Below, piece by piece: positions 35,158-47,603 of a stretch of 64,000 bases of DNA. Both the position numbers and the translations under genes were made by a program. Under the pieces are notes generated by a model. The model did no database searches and had not been told where the DNA came from. It saw nothing but the letters and a program-made list of their open reading frames with translations. Numbering within the stretch: position 1 is the stretch's first letter; each line of letters begins with the position of its first letter. The stretch covers positions 58,218,001 through 58,282,000 of the forward strand of contig CM114272.1 in the NCBI GenBank assembly GCA_050084515.1, written 5' to 3'. The DNA is from Blasia pusilla (Eukaryota; Marchantiophyta; Marchantiopsida; Blasiales).

Positions 35158-38100
35158 CTACTTAAATTTTCTTTTCTTACCCTTCAAGTCCTTTTTCTTT
35201 CCTTTCACCTTTACATCTCTCTTTCTCTTCTTCTCCATACCTTTCACCCTTGGAGAAGGTACGCCTCCACCTTTGACCAGCTTAGCAGTGGCTTTCCTTG
35301 CTGCAACTGCTGGCCTTTTGTTGGAAGTAAAACCTTTCTTTCCACCCTTACTACCAATTTGGGTTTCAATTCTCTCACCACCTTTAGAGGTTCTACTCAC
35401 TCCCTTTTGTTTCCCTGCTCTTGCTCCTTCATATGGGGCAAGAGAAGAAGAAGATTTCCTGCTGATGCGCTCCTCAGCACCTGTTCTTGGTGTAGGTCCC
35501 GCCTTGTAAGAGATTGTGTTCTTTGCTGGTGCCTTACCAGGTTTCTGAGTATATCCAAAGCGTTGAATGCGGAGCTGTCTATTCTTCAGCATGGTGAAGT
35601 TGGCCTTATCCAAGGCAGTCTGTGCACCCTCCTGGAGGAATCCACAGTAACAGAATCAGCAGTTTCAATGTGCCCTCTCAAGCCAGTCAACACCACAATA
35701 GATTGGAGAACAATCCCATTATCAGTAGGTTTTGGGTGCCAGCAACACGATTAGTTCCACTAGAGCAGGAAAAGTACTAATTCCGTATTTACCCTTGTCT
35801 TGAAGCATACAAAAGCAAAGCCTTTTCCGATGCTGGTTTGTGGGTCTCTCACAATTCGCACTGCTTCAACTTCCAGCTCTGCGGTGCTGCCTTGAAACAA
35901 AGTGTAGAGTTCCTCATCCTGCAAAGAGGAGCCTCATTTTCAAAGAATTAGAAGTGAGCAAGAGGGAATACCCCATACAAACGGATCCATAATCCCACCT
36001 ACATTGGAGCACCATTGCATCATTATGAGGCCTCCTTGTTTAGGCCCCTTACAACCTGCTCATACGACCTTGAAGGCAACTTCAGGACGTTTCAAACAAT
36101 TCATGCACCTTATTGAGGTGCAAACTGCAGCTATGTCCAGAGGTCAAGAAATGGGGTTTCCATTCCAAGCCGTTGGAAGACCTCCTTAGAGTCCTACATA
36201 GGAACCTTCATACTCTTCAATACGTAAGAAGCTAGATGACATTCAGTATTCGAATCTTTAAACTCATAGTAGGCCCCTGGTGACATCGAATTGCTATGCA
36301 ACCCACTAGGTTTACATTGAATTGCTGGGACAGATTAACCAGCTGATGGGCATTTCCAGTGAAATATGCCAAATGACTAGGATTCAAGGCAAGTCCCACA
36401 ATACTGCACAAAACAGGGTCCTGCAATAGAGCTGAGCGGCTTTGGGACTATACAGATACCATCAATAAAGGCACCAGCTTTCACCTTAGGAATAGTTGCA
36501 GAGTATTGACAGCTTACCAGGATGATTCATGTCTGTCACAATGATGCTGTTGGTTGTCAGCAAGAGATAGAGACGAGTGAAAGTCCTAGAGGATCGGCTT
36601 GTTGAGACCACGATAAATTATGTGACTAAACCTCCTGTGTCCCACAGGCCTCTACAACATTTTATTGACAAATTTATCTTGGGAAAGTGAAACTTCAGCT
36701 CTACAGAGTTCAGATCTAAGGATGATCCTCACAATTGCTGAACACGTGTCTAAAATGGCACTTTTGCTGCCAGATCTCAGTAGTCATAGCCTCTCAATAA
36801 TTAGTCCTACTACACAATAACTGGGGCAGATTTATGGTTGGGGCCAGACAATGACCAAGTCATGAGTGGGAGGGTCTCTTCAAATTAGTCTATAACAATA
36901 CCATACATAAGTAGGTGACATGCAGATTTTACCCAGAGGTGCAGCCTTTCTCTTCTTCCCAGTGACTGTAGCATAAAGTTGCAGGATCGAACAAAGATAT
37001 ACCTCCACATCGAAAGGAAGGTTGCCCACAAAAATTGACCGTTTTCGGTCGTACTCAATTCCTGAAGCACCACCATCACCAGCCTTGCATGGCCCTGCTG
37101 CCATGTCAACCCGCAGATGTTTCCCTCCAAACTGCACAAATCATGAGTGATAAGTCAATCCTTGTACCAGTGTCTTTCACTTGTAGCTAACCTCTGAGGC
37201 CTTTCCTTCAGTCTAAACAACACCAGTCCATAACCATTTACCCATGGACCAGTTATGAGTATCTCAAAGCTACCACAAATAGAAGTGAAGAAAGGAAGAG
37301 GGAAGCTATTACTGTATCAAAGATCAAGAATCTTATTTTCTATCCTGCTACACAGGTTTGGCTATTCCAGCTGTCACCAAGCAAAAGAAAGCAAGAAAGA
37401 AATTATTTTTGGAAGAATGAGATCATCGTTTATAGGTTTAATTCTGCCAACACTATCCATGATATAAACAAGGATACAGCTACTTTTCAAAAAATGACTA
37501 GGTCACACTCTCCGCTCATAGAAAGGTTTAGTTTTGCCAACACTATCACTAACAGAAAAAAATAAGGACAGGTGAAAGAGAATAAGTTATTTTCAAGAAA
37601 TTAAGTAGGCCTTCTTATTCTTTCGTAATTTAGAGATTTCATAAGGCCAGAAGTGCAAGAAACAATGAATGGAAAAGGATACATCTGCTTTCCAACAGAA
37701 TACTTTGATCACATTCAATCGGGGAAGGCAGAAAGGCTTAATTTTAAGGGCAAACAGTCTAGACACAAATCAGTTTCCCCGCTGAAAGGACCAAATGAAA
37801 GAATTGGTCATGGGACAATACAGTAGAAAACTAAGACTATATAGTTTACCTCTTTCATGTTGTGGGCAAGCGCCTCCTTGGCTGATTTCTCCTCTTTAAA
37901 GACAACATAGCCATTAAGACTGAGAAATACAATAACACTCATTAGTTCCTAGAGGCAGTTCAGATCTCAACAGAATAGATACGACCAAGACATCAGCAGA
38001 ACTACTTTCCAAAGGAAATTGTGATTTCTTCATCTAACTTTCCAAGTTGGATGTTATCCATAAAAGATCAACTTGCCATAGTGACAAGCGTTGGATAATT

Positions 38101-40002
38101 GAAGTATCCTGTATGCTATGAGGAGAAACTGGTATCTATTGTTACAGCTGCTCCACCAGTTCCTCTGGGTGGTAGAGTTTCCTCCACTTCCTCCCACTGA
38201 ACGTGCTAGACTAGCAAGACATCGATCATGGTTGGCAGAAGTAAATAATGAATTTTGTAATCATGAGAAATGGAGATGTAGTGCACAGAGCAGGGTCCAA
38301 CCTAGTGCGGTTTTCATTCAGCTGTCCAGTGATGATAGCTGCTTTCCGTGGTAATTTTGACTGCACATTTTGAATGGATAATAGTCAGTAGTGCATGGAA
38401 GGGAAGGGTATGTGTCAACTCATAACCAAGGAAAGGAAAGACAAGGCAGAGATGAGCAATCAAATCAGCACTAAGATTCTTAATTAATTAGCCTTCATAC
38501 TTCTTTTCCATCTAGGTCATGTAAAAACCCGTGCAGATCAACATTCATCCCATCAGTGTGAGAATATTCTCTTTCAGTTCTGCTGATTGAGTTCACCAGC
38601 AGGGAACCAGATGCAGAGAAGCATAAATATCCACTGAGCGCACTGAGACAATGGAACTTACATCTACTAGTGGAACAGATCTCAGCCGGGCAGATTCCAC
38701 AGCTCCAAACTGGGAAAACTCTGCTGCCAGCTGCTTTGTCTTAATTGTGGTGGGGAGATTCCCCACAAATATTGTCCTTGTCAATCTCTCTTCATTCCCT
38801 AACCTTTCCTCCTTTGTCCGCTTCCTCTTCTTCTTCCCTAACAAGGTTCCTTCAAGGTCGTCCTCCTGTTCATCAGTAACCTTCCTCTTTCCTTTGGCTT
38901 TAGAATCTGCAACGTCTATGTCGGCAACACCCTGTCCATAGCCTTGCTCATCAACTTCTCCACGCATCTTCTTCTCGTAGTTCATCTCCAAATCTGCCTC
39001 CTTTTTCCTCTTTGTTCCCAACCGCGTTTCTCGGCTCAGCTTCTTGTCATCTTTACCAGAGATAGTGCCAGCAACTTCTGCAGTTGCCTCATTGAACACT
39101 CGATCCGTGAGATCACTGGCCTTGTTAATTTCATCCGATCTCTTCATCCTTTTCTTCCTCTTCTCTCCTCCTTCCACTTCCTGTGATCTCTTCGACTTGT
39201 GCATTGCCTCCTGCTGTTGCTGCTGCTCTTCCTCTTCCTCCTCCTCCTTGGTTACCTCAATCTCCAATTTCCGCTCCTTCTTCCCACTCCTACTCTCAGA
39301 TATGGCACTCTCCTGGACATCCAGAGAGTCCTCATTTTGCCTTTTCTTCTGCTTGCGCTCACTTTTCCTCAAAACTGTGTCCGATGGCTGCAGGTCCATT
39401 TCTTCCTTACTCTTCTTCTTCTTCTTCCTTTTAGACTGCTTCTCGTTCCCACCCTCTACCTCCTCACGCCCACTATCGTTTCCAGCTTTTTCTGCGATTT
39501 CGGATCCACTCAGGTCTTGCTTCCTCTTCCTTCTATCACTGGACCCGCTCTCCTCATCCCCGTTTCCTCCCTCATCGCCATTTTCACCCACAACTTCCAT
39601 CCTCCAACTCCTCTTCTTCTCACTGCTGGTGGTTTCCAAATCCCCTCTTTTGGACTTGTTTACTTTCCCGTCCCCCCCCTTACCCTCGACCTCTTGAACT
39701 AGTTCCATCTCCGACTGTATGGCGTGTTCAGCGGATGACAAATCACTCACTGCAGATTTCTTGATCTTTTTTCCAACCCCGACCAACACCTCTTCTGCCG
39801 TTGCCTCTGCTGGTCCGTCACTCGCAAACCTCTTCGCAGGAACCTGCATCTGGGTCTTCTCCGCCTGCGCCATTGCATCAGCAGCGGCGGCTTCCTGCTT
39901 CCTACGAAATGGGTTGTTGGTGAAGATAGACAGGCCATTGGAGAAGCCACCGAAGAGGCTTTCGAAAATTCCGGAACCCTCTGCTGGAGCTTTCTCCCCC
40001 AT
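35158..40002 (-). CDS. RBM34/Nop12-like nucleolar RNA-binding protein, six exons
   Basis: Family members (yeast Nop12, animal RBM34) are nucleolar and help large-subunit pre-rRNA maturation. Exons in order are 40002-38662, 38360-38302, 37919-37850, 37131-37003, 35918-35793 and 35631-35158. All are GT-AG, with 2199 coding bases and 732 residues. The ATG at 40002 is chosen because the frame upstream to 40122 has no ATG and family proteins begin close to a FESLFGG...NPFRRK block, seen here near residues 11-35. Residues 36-405 are a long charged region with Lys/Arg and Glu runs and a short poly-Q. RRM1 spans about 408-504 (RTIFVGNLPTTIK, VESARLRSVPLVD, LNGYVVFKEE, HLRVDM). RRM2 spans about 521-600 (RSIFVGNLPFDVE, VEAVRIVRDP, GKGFAFVCFKT). 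The tail to 732 is highly basic, fitting nucleolar targeting. The 59- and 70-base exons were found by requiring family continuity. Confidence 0.92.
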
Positions 40003-41394
40003 CGCGACTGCGAGTTTGCAGTCCCAGCAGATAAATGCCCTAAACCCACAACCTCGTCCGCCTTCGCTAACCTTCAAGCCTTTACTCTCCCCAACTCTTC
40101 CATCGACTGTCAAAATTAGCACTGCAGAGAAATCCCCACAGCCACCGTCAGCTTCATAACCCCGTGATACAAAAACCTACTGAAACCCCAGGACGCCTAT
40201 CGCCATCGTAGCTTTAGATCATCTATCGACCCCACACCACATCACGTAGCTTTAGACCCTAATTACAAAGACGGTGAATGTCTGTCTCTGTCTCTCTAAC
40301 ACACACACATGGTACCTTGTTCACCTCTTCCTCTCTGTACACCCATCCCAGTCTCTATCATCGTCCACCCAGGTCGGGGTCTATGGTCGCAAGGCTACGA
40401 CAGGCAATACTTGATGAGTTCTCTCTCTCTCTCTCTCAAAATAAAAAATGAGAAACCAAAACGACACGGTAGAAGATTCCCAGGATCCACATTCTCACAT
40501 TGACCACTCAATAGCGCTTGCGCTTGCTTCTGATTGTCAACCCTAACAACGAACTCACACTGCCCATCTCTGCAAAATCCATCTCTTTTTCAAAATCGAA
40601 GCCCCATACGCCTACTGAATCCCCCGAACATCAAATCACCTCCCCCCTCTTCTCTCAGCAAGTACAGCATCTCTACATCTGAAAGTCCGAAATGCAAGAG
40701 CCACGCAAGAATGCCCCGACGATCCAGGCACTCACCTCCCCAACCGCTCGCGCTCGCATCCCATAGTCAACCCTAACAACGAACTCGAACCGCCGAGCGC
40801 GCACTGCAACACAGTCCACCTCCTTCAAAACCGAAGTCCCACGGCCCTATCGAATCCCCGCGAGCACGCCTTCACTCCTACCTCCCCCTCTCCCGCATCA
40901 CACAGAGCGGCTGCAGCGGCAGAGCGTGCGGATTCGCGCGAAGCAAGCGCACATCAACAACGGCATTGCGCAATTGAGGACGACATCGCTGTGCAGAAAC
41001 GCAGGGGGAGGAAGGGCAGAGAAGCGAAGGGTTGCTCGGAGTACCTGTCCGTCCGCGTGTGCACCACGGGGAGCGGCCACGTCGGAGAGCAGGCGACGGC
41101 GTCCTGCGGCACCGGCGACATACAGTACGACGACTATGGACGGCGCCGGCGGTCTGGACGGAACCCGTGGCTGGATGGATGGAAGGAACCCGTGGATGGA
41201 AGGAAAGGAGAGATGGATGATGTGAACGGGCGATCGCAACGAACGCCTCATCCTCTCTCTCGATTTTCCGTATTCGAAGTCATTCTCTCAAATATCAATT
41301 TTACCAATTATTGATTATTTTTAAAATGAGATTTTGTTTATTTTTCAATTTTGGTTCGGAGGGGAATTTGAAAGAAATTTTGGGAAAAAAGTAT
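40003..41394. promoter_or_regulatory. 5' flank of the RBM34-like gene, CT run and GC-rich block
   Basis: This flank is directly upstream of the minus-strand start at 40002. It has a CT run at 40420-40437 next to the 33-base motif at 40387-40419. A direct repeat follows near 40513-40890, then a GC-rich block to about 41260 with open frames on both strands but no domain. Promoter function is inferred only from position. Confidence 0.4.
40513..40890. repeat. ~230-bp imperfect direct repeat
   Basis: GTCAACCCTAACAACGAACTC occurs at 40536 and 40766. The sequence that follows runs in parallel (AAAATCGAAGCCCCA / AAAACCGAAGTCCCA; CTGAATCCCC / TCGAATCCCC; CCTCCCC). The two copies are adjacent and diverged. 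Confidence 0.65.
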
Positions 41395-41582
41395 TCTATA
41401 TTATTATTGGCGACAAAGTTTTCTATGCTTGACACTTGTCCTTTTAGGTGGCCTCTAATTGTGACACCTCTCCTCTCTAAAAGCTTTGTTCCATCTAAGT
41501 AAGATGAAGAAGCGTGCAGGAAGAAGATCGGAGGTCTTAGGAGGGCTCTTCTTTCACCCATGCTAGTAAGGGCACCGGCTAG
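41395..41582 (+). mobile_element. Helitron-like element, short
   Basis: It begins TCTATATTATTATTGGCG and has CCTCTAATTGTGACACC inside. Near its end is CACCCATGCTAGTAAGGGC, followed by terminal CTAG at 41579-41582. The host bases (T before, A after) do not match the usual A|T site, so either the ends have drifted or the call is wrong. Confidence 0.4.
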
Positions 41583-41753
41583 AATTTCTCTAACTAGAGA
41601 AACCCTCCTCCGCTATTGATACGTGTCCTTTCAACCCTCCTTATGTGTTGACCCATTTCTTAAAAGAAACCCTAAATTAAGAGGGCCAAGGATCACTTTA
41701 GGTCAAAATGATGAAAGATAATAAGAATGTCTTCTTGAAAATCAGGGTTTAAA

Positions 41754-42205
41754 GTTAGATTTTTCATCTTTTTAGGTATTCATTTATGTATGTTCATATA
41801 CTATTATTTGCTTTAGCTCCTTGCATATTAAACCCTAAAATTGTGATATGTTTCTAGAAAAAGTCCTGAGATGGTGGTTCTCCATTTTTTGAGCTTTCCA
41901 TATGTATCCACCATATTTTGTTTCAAGTCAAAATTTACCTTACGAGAAATATTTGACTAGAAATATCAAAGTGAGAACAAGTTAGATTTTTCATCTTTTA
42001 GGTATTCATTTATGTATGTTCATATGCTATTATTTGCTTTAGCTCCTTGCATATTAAACCCTAAAATTGTGATATGTTTCTAGAAAAAGGCCTCAGATGG
42101 TGGTTCTCCATTTTTTGAGCTTTCCATATATATCCGCGATATTTTGTTTCAAGTCAAAATTTACCTTGCGAGAAATATTTGACTAGAAATATCAAAGTGA
42201 GAACA
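41754..42205. repeat. 227-bp recent tandem duplication
   Basis: The segment starting GTTAGATTTTTCATC at 41754 is repeated from 41981 with only a few differences and ends at GAGAAC near 42205. Both copies contain AGCTCCTTGCATATTAAACC and CCATTTTTTGAGCTTTCC. No coding potential. Confidence 0.9.
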
Positions 42206-42850
42206 TTTTCCTATCATACTAGCTTCCATAATTGAAAGTATTCTATCAAAAGAGTCATCACTTTTTCTCCAATCATTAGAATGCCATTAGATCCTTCAAT
42301 TATCAATATTATTGTAAGGGTAATTGTCTCGTATAACTCTTGAAATTAATTATCTTCCACAACTCTCAAAATTTTCAAGTGCTATTTAAAATCAATTTTG
42401 AATGATCTTACTAGTGTCAAAAGGAGAGAAGTTTGCAAAATGAAGAGGCACTCTCCAATAACAATATAGATTCATCCATCAAGTTATGTGGATCAAATAT
42501 GCTCCAAATTACTAGTAGATCATGAGGTTTTTTTATTTGATAAATTTTGGTTGATTAAATATAGTTTACTTATTAAATTATCATATCATCATCATATTAT
42601 TATTCGTAGTATTTTTGTTCTTAATAAGTTATCCTAAAATATCACTTCCTTTTACAAGTGATATCTTAGCGGTTGGTTTACAAAAAAAAGATCCATGCAA
42701 AGTTAAGAGGAGAATGGAAAATTGAAGATCTAAGTTCACTCATTAAGTTCATTTTTTCTCTGTGAGTTATTATTAATTTTCCATTTTCTAAAAACTCAAA
42801 TTAAAAAATGGATTTTCTTGAATATTCAAAATATTTTGGTTGGAGGGAGG
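42206..42850. other. AT-rich intergenic, nothing recognised
   Basis: No gene or element end was recognised on either strand. Confidence 0.4.
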
Positions 42851-43468
42851 TGTCACATCTGAGTAGCCGATAGGTCGAGATCTATCGTGGATAGGGCGTA
42901 GCAGCCAGCGGACGATCTTGAGTGTAACTTTATCCCACGATGTCAGAGGAGGTTGAGGATAGGTCCATTGTGTCAGGAACGTCGTTTCTAATAACTTTCC
43001 TGTTGAGGTCTTTCACAACCGGGTGACTTGTTGACCAGGTCACCCGCCCCTGGTAACCTGTGCGCACAGGTTACCAAGGGGATGGCTATTTTTAAGGGAA
43101 GAACCTTTTGGCTCTTCCCAACCCTATATAAGAGAGGAAGATGGTTTTCCTAAGCCATCTTTATCATGTTGGGCCGTTGGAGCACCTCTCTTGTATGTGT
43201 GTGAGATAGGACTAGGGTGCTAGCTTCCGGATTCCTTGATAGCATAGGGTGGACGAGGCTCGATATGCCGATGTAGATTGAGGAGTGGAGTTTTAGGCCG
43301 GGTGTGCCGTTTTTACTACTCTTTATTTTTGTTGTGTGATCTCCATATATATGTACGAGTTGATTTATGTACATGTGTGGATCTACCCCTGTGTGGGGAA
43401 GATCGGTGTTGTGTGGTGTAGATGTGACCAGCGATGTATGTTGTGTAGCGATATGTATGCGCACGACA
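42851..43468 (+). repeat. Solo LTR, family A (618 bp)
   Basis: It starts TGTCACATCTGAGTAGCC and ends TATGTATGCGCACGACA. It covers both the piece kept at 21685-22162 and the piece kept at 31265-31387, and so defines the full LTR of the methyltransferase-bearing gypsy element. A TATATAAGAGAGG box lies near 43123-43135. The flanks (GGAGG left, GAGGG right) do not give a clean target duplication. Confidence 0.85.
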
Positions 43469-45815
43469 GAGGGAAAAGGAAAAATTCTTACTAAGTACCC
43501 ATAATTATAAAATGCCAAAAATGGAAAAAACTATGGTAGAAGATTTTTCACGAAGTATTTTGGGCGAGAATTCTAGCCCTTTTTCATCATATTATTCCTT
43601 ACCTTTTTAGTTTAGAATAGAGAAGTATTTAAAAAATAAGTCTTGAAGAGGCTTCACGTGGCATGAATTGAGAGTTTTGGAAGAGGAGGCTTCATAAAAT
43701 ATAAATATATATAGATATATAGATATATAAAAAAATATAGAATTTTATTAGTCTAGTTAGCGTGCATTATACAAGCATTTACTCTAGGGTTTATTGAGTT
43801 TATGAAGGGTTAAATTTAAGATATTGAGAGGTGTGCATATGTAAATTTTGGTGATTTGGGTTGAAAGTGAGTGACTCATGATTGAAGTTGCATCAATGAG
43901 AGGATGTTAATTTGGACACATTGGATCAATTACGTATTATGTAGTGGTGAGATTTGACACTAAGTGAGTGTGTGTGTATGCTCTTGGGGAATGCAAAGGG
44001 GAGTTAATTGGATTCACCATAACATGATTTTTCAATTTGACTACTTCCTCTAGTACAGACTTATTTGACTTGGAAGGAGAATTCCTTTTTGTGGAAAGAC
44101 TATTGAGTAGTATATTTTGGAGTTGGTGTGAATTGTAAATATTTTTGAGCATTTCTTGCATGAGTAGATGCTAAGGAATGAAGAACGTAAAACATTCATA
44201 CCCATGTAATTATGAAGGCATGCAAAGACAAATCAACTAAAATTAAGAAGAATCATCATGACATACCAAAAAATAATATGCTCCTTGTATGTTGAAATTT
44301 TTTCAATTTGGATGAATATGAAAATATCACACTTAATAACACATATGGGTATATAAAGAGAAAAACCCGGAGAAGCGTTTATCTCGGTACACTCGATTGT
44401 ATATAGTGTAAGTTTTAGATTAGGAAATTTCGCAACAAATCTTTGTAGGAATCTTATCCGAGAATATTACAAATAGCAACTAAGTGTGCATAGAAGTTTG
44501 CATTATCATAAGAGATTTCATTTGTGTACATGCCATTGAGGAACTAAAAAAGCTCCATATAAATTTTGATCAACTTATCTCAAATTCGGTTGGCTGCACC
44601 AAGATTTATCTTTTGGTCCTCAAGAAGTATGGTGGAGAAGTCGAAATATTTTAAATTTATTATCTTTGTCAAGTTTCTTATGTTTGAGGGCATCACTCTC
44701 TGTGATAGATAGTTTGCAGAAGTACAACGATCTTGGTTGACATTTGATCTAGTTGAAAGTTATTCCCAGAATGTGAATGACAAGAAAAAGTGTGGTTGTT
44801 GCATTTTACGCTGTTTAGGTGAGTAAACATCGTGAATAGCTAAGTCCATGGCACCCATGCCAGCGGGGACCTAGGAAATGAATCATGATTGTGTATCCAC
44901 GGAGTAAAGACTTTGATGTGATCCACTAAAGTCAGAATGTAGACTAGCTAGTCGTGAGACTAAGAAGGGTGGCAGAACAGGCCGTTGGACTATGCTAGGC
45001 AAGACGTGCACGTGTTTTGTGACTAGCCATAGGCAAGAAAGGGACATAGTTTCTGGCAGGGGCAAAGACAACGCAAGAATGGTTTGAGACCTTAGAGCCA
45101 AGCGCCAAGTTTAGGGCAAGAAGCAAGGAATACATGAGTAGTCAAGATGGGCGAGATACCACGAGACTAGTCACAAAACATGAAGGGCATCAAGACCATG
45201 AGACGCCAAATGGGGAGTCAAGATGGGTACTATCCATAAGAAACTTGAAACACGGGTCCAAGCTCCAAGATGCATTTAGGAAGTCGAGAGTTGCAAAATT
45301 TGTAGGAAGCCTCCACTAAACCATCTTGATTGATAATAACTAGTCAATTGTGGGTCCGCCATTTGTGAACTATGGTTGGGTTGAGCCAAAATCAAGGGTC
45401 CAAGGGGAATAATAGGGAAGGTGGTGCTCTCTCAAAGAATCCTAGAAGTATCTATAGATGGGGACACTCTCCCTCCCTAGCCGCCCAAGTCGTTGAACCA
45501 AAAACTAATTATGATGCATGTTTGGTCGTATATTAAGTTTGAGCTAAGGGATGCACCTTGAGGAATCAACCGACATGCTCCAATGTAGGCGAGTGATTTG
45601 GGGAGATTATTTAAGGCTTGGGAAGAGGCTCACAGGGAGACACTATGCACTTGGAGAGACTCAACCTAATTAGCGCTTGGTAGTTTCTTGACAACCCACA
45701 AAACGTGCAACAGGGTGAGTCCTTGGGACTCAATGTCAGTCTTATGCTTGCAAAGCTCAAGGTTGGGAGTGCGTTGGGGCAAAGCTAGGAGAAGTAGAGG
45801 TTAGATACTATGATG

Positions 45816-45827
45816 TGGTATTAGAGC
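45816..45827 (+). other. Primer-binding-site-like motif
   Basis: TGGTATTAGAGC resembles TGGTATCAGAGC, complementary to the 3' end of initiator methionine tRNA and used to start first-strand synthesis in many plant LTR elements. It lies 16 bases before the ATG of a 110-codon frame. No LTR boundary was seen just upstream, so chance is possible. Confidence 0.4.
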
Positions 45828-45843
45828 AACCACCCAATAGGCC

Positions 45844-46176
45844 ATGAGTAGTGGTCAATTTTGGCGGAGACAATCTGTATGGCTCACGACAAGGATATGC
45901 TCCATAGGAGTAAAAAAAGGGTTATGGATCTCAAAATCCCTGGCTTGGAGAAGGTTTGAGGGTGTAGGAAATGAGTCTATTGGGCCTAATCTTCCATATG
46001 AATATGAGGATATCAGGGAATTCAATGAGTTACCTAATCAAGATGAGGGATTAGGGGATAAAGCGTTGATTGGCCAAAACTCCTTGCCCAAGACACTTGG
46101 CAATTTGTCAGAAGAAGTAGAGCTTGAGGGATTCAACGCCCACATGGGTGAACCCAAGGAATCACCGCAAGTATAG
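45844..46176 (+). pseudogene. Unidentified 110-codon frame after the PBS-like motif
   Basis: It opens at a real ATG 16 bases after the PBS-like motif. The product has a basic start (WRRQSVW) and an acidic second half (YEYEDIREFNELPNQDEG). I recognise no domain. Its place suggests the leader or start of a decayed retroelement gag, but it may be a chance frame. Confidence 0.25.
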
Positions 46177-46889
46177 AGAAAGATTAGAAGGGGTTCAATT
46201 GCCTATTAGTTTCAATGAGGTTCAATGTGCGATCTTTGAGGTGTTTAAAGAACAACCGTGAGTTTAGATGGACTGTGGTTGGGCTGACTATGAAGGTATG
46301 TAACTTAACTTTTGTCGTATCCTTAGGTATCAATTGGGAGACATGAGGAAGAAGTTACCTATGTGTTGGATCAAGATGGATATTAAGCCCCTCATTTAAT
46401 AGGTGACTAAGATAGAGTATGTTTTTTGGGACTTATCAGGTTTGGAAAGCCAGATGGGGAGAAGAGGCCTCTTTAAAGTTAGAGGCATATGCATTCACAA
46501 GGTATTAAGAATTTTGTAAGGAGTGGAAGATCATGGAGCTATTGAAGTTATAGTCAAGCTCATCGATCGGCCACACAAATTGCTATATTTGATATTCACA
46601 CAAAATTGCAAAGCTTAATCTTTGATATTTAGTTAGGTATGATGATCAAGATCGATGAAAATTTTGGCAAATTTCATGTCAATTTATGTGTAAGAGTGAT
46701 CTATGCTTCAATGAGATTAATGGAGAGCCAATTTTTTTAATTTGTGAGTAAAATCGTCCTTTATGGAGTATTTCTCAACAATAATCATGGGGGAAAAGCT
46801 AGATAAGTAGAATTACAATCTCCAGAATTTTTTGTGTGAAGCAATTTCTCAGACGTCAAGAGTTATGAGAGCTTATTACAAGTGATGAG

Positions 46890-47285
46890 ACCAAACCAGA
46901 AGGTGACTCAACAAACTTGAATGTTCACACTTGGAACAAACGGGCAAGACAAGTTATTCACTATATTTCAATAACGATGAGTTCGAATATGACTGGTCAG
47001 ATTCAAGATATTGTTTCTTCAAAGGAGACTTGGGATGCATTGGAAAAGTTGTTTTAGACATCTACAAAAGCCAAAAACTTCAGTAAAAAAAAAGAATTGA
47101 ATGAAGTGAGGAAAGGATCGGAAAGTATCAATGACTATATCTTGAATATAAGGCATATTATTGATCACTTGAAATACATTGGAATGACAGTAGAAAATAA
47201 TGATATGATTTTGTTCACTCTTTAAGGCCTTCCAAAAGATTACAAGTCTTTTGAGATCTCTATCTTTGTGAGAGGAGTACAAGAA
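46890..47285 (+). pseudogene. gag: Ty1/copia gag fragment (UBN2 type)
   Basis: Plus-strand reading gives WNKRARQVIHYISITMSSNM, then SSKETWDALEKLF, ESINDYILNIRHIIDHL and FTLGLPKDYKSF-type text (the latter with a stop). This is the order of the copia gag-polypeptide domain (normally W..L...Y...S.....L...L..L). Two stop codons interrupt it. It ends where an inverted LTR fragment begins at about 47289. Confidence 0.75.
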
Positions 47286-47288
47286 ACC

Positions 47289-47603
47289 CATTATGTCGTG
47301 CACATACACATTGCTACACAATCCACATTGTTGGTCATATATACACACCGTACAACACCAATCTTCCCAACACATGGGTTGACCCATCCATAAACCAAAA
47401 AAACTCACACATATAAATCGAGACCCCACAACAAAAATCATAGTAAAAATGGCTCACCCAACCTAAAACTCTACTCTTGAATCTACATCGGCATATCAAG
47501 TCATATCCACCCTCTATTATGAGGGAATCCGGACGCTAGCACCATAACTCTTATACACACAGACAATAGAGGTTCTCTTAAGGCTCAACATGAGAACGAT
47601 GCA
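47289..47603 (-). repeat. Inverted LTR fragment, family A
   Basis: Read on the minus strand it runs from a CATGTTGAGCC block through TCCGGATTCCCTCATAATAG and AGTAGAGTTTTAGGTTGGG to GTGTATGTGCACGACA. This parallels the second half of the solo LTR at 42851-43468, but more diverged. Confidence 0.7.

Larger units (their letters stand above)
43469..46889. other. Intergenic, decayed retroelement sequence with one PBS-like site
   Basis: An AT-rich first part includes ATATATAGATATATAG near 43705-43725. From about 44850 the sequence is less AT-rich. A primer-binding-site-like motif is at 45816-45827 and is followed by a 110-codon frame (45844-46176). I could not find matching LTR ends. Confidence 0.4.

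Noticed and set aside
39044-39702. Long plus-strand frames rich in Ser/Pro/Leu
   Set aside because: They are antisense to the Lys/Glu-rich part of the RBM34-like first exon, which biases the opposite strand open.
40003-40122. 40-codon N-terminal extension of the RBM34-like protein
   Set aside because: It starts with GTG, not ATG, and the family-like start is the ATG at 40002.
40926-41225. Arg-rich frames in the GC-rich block
   Set aside because: Frames are open on both strands from composition; no domain and no splice context.
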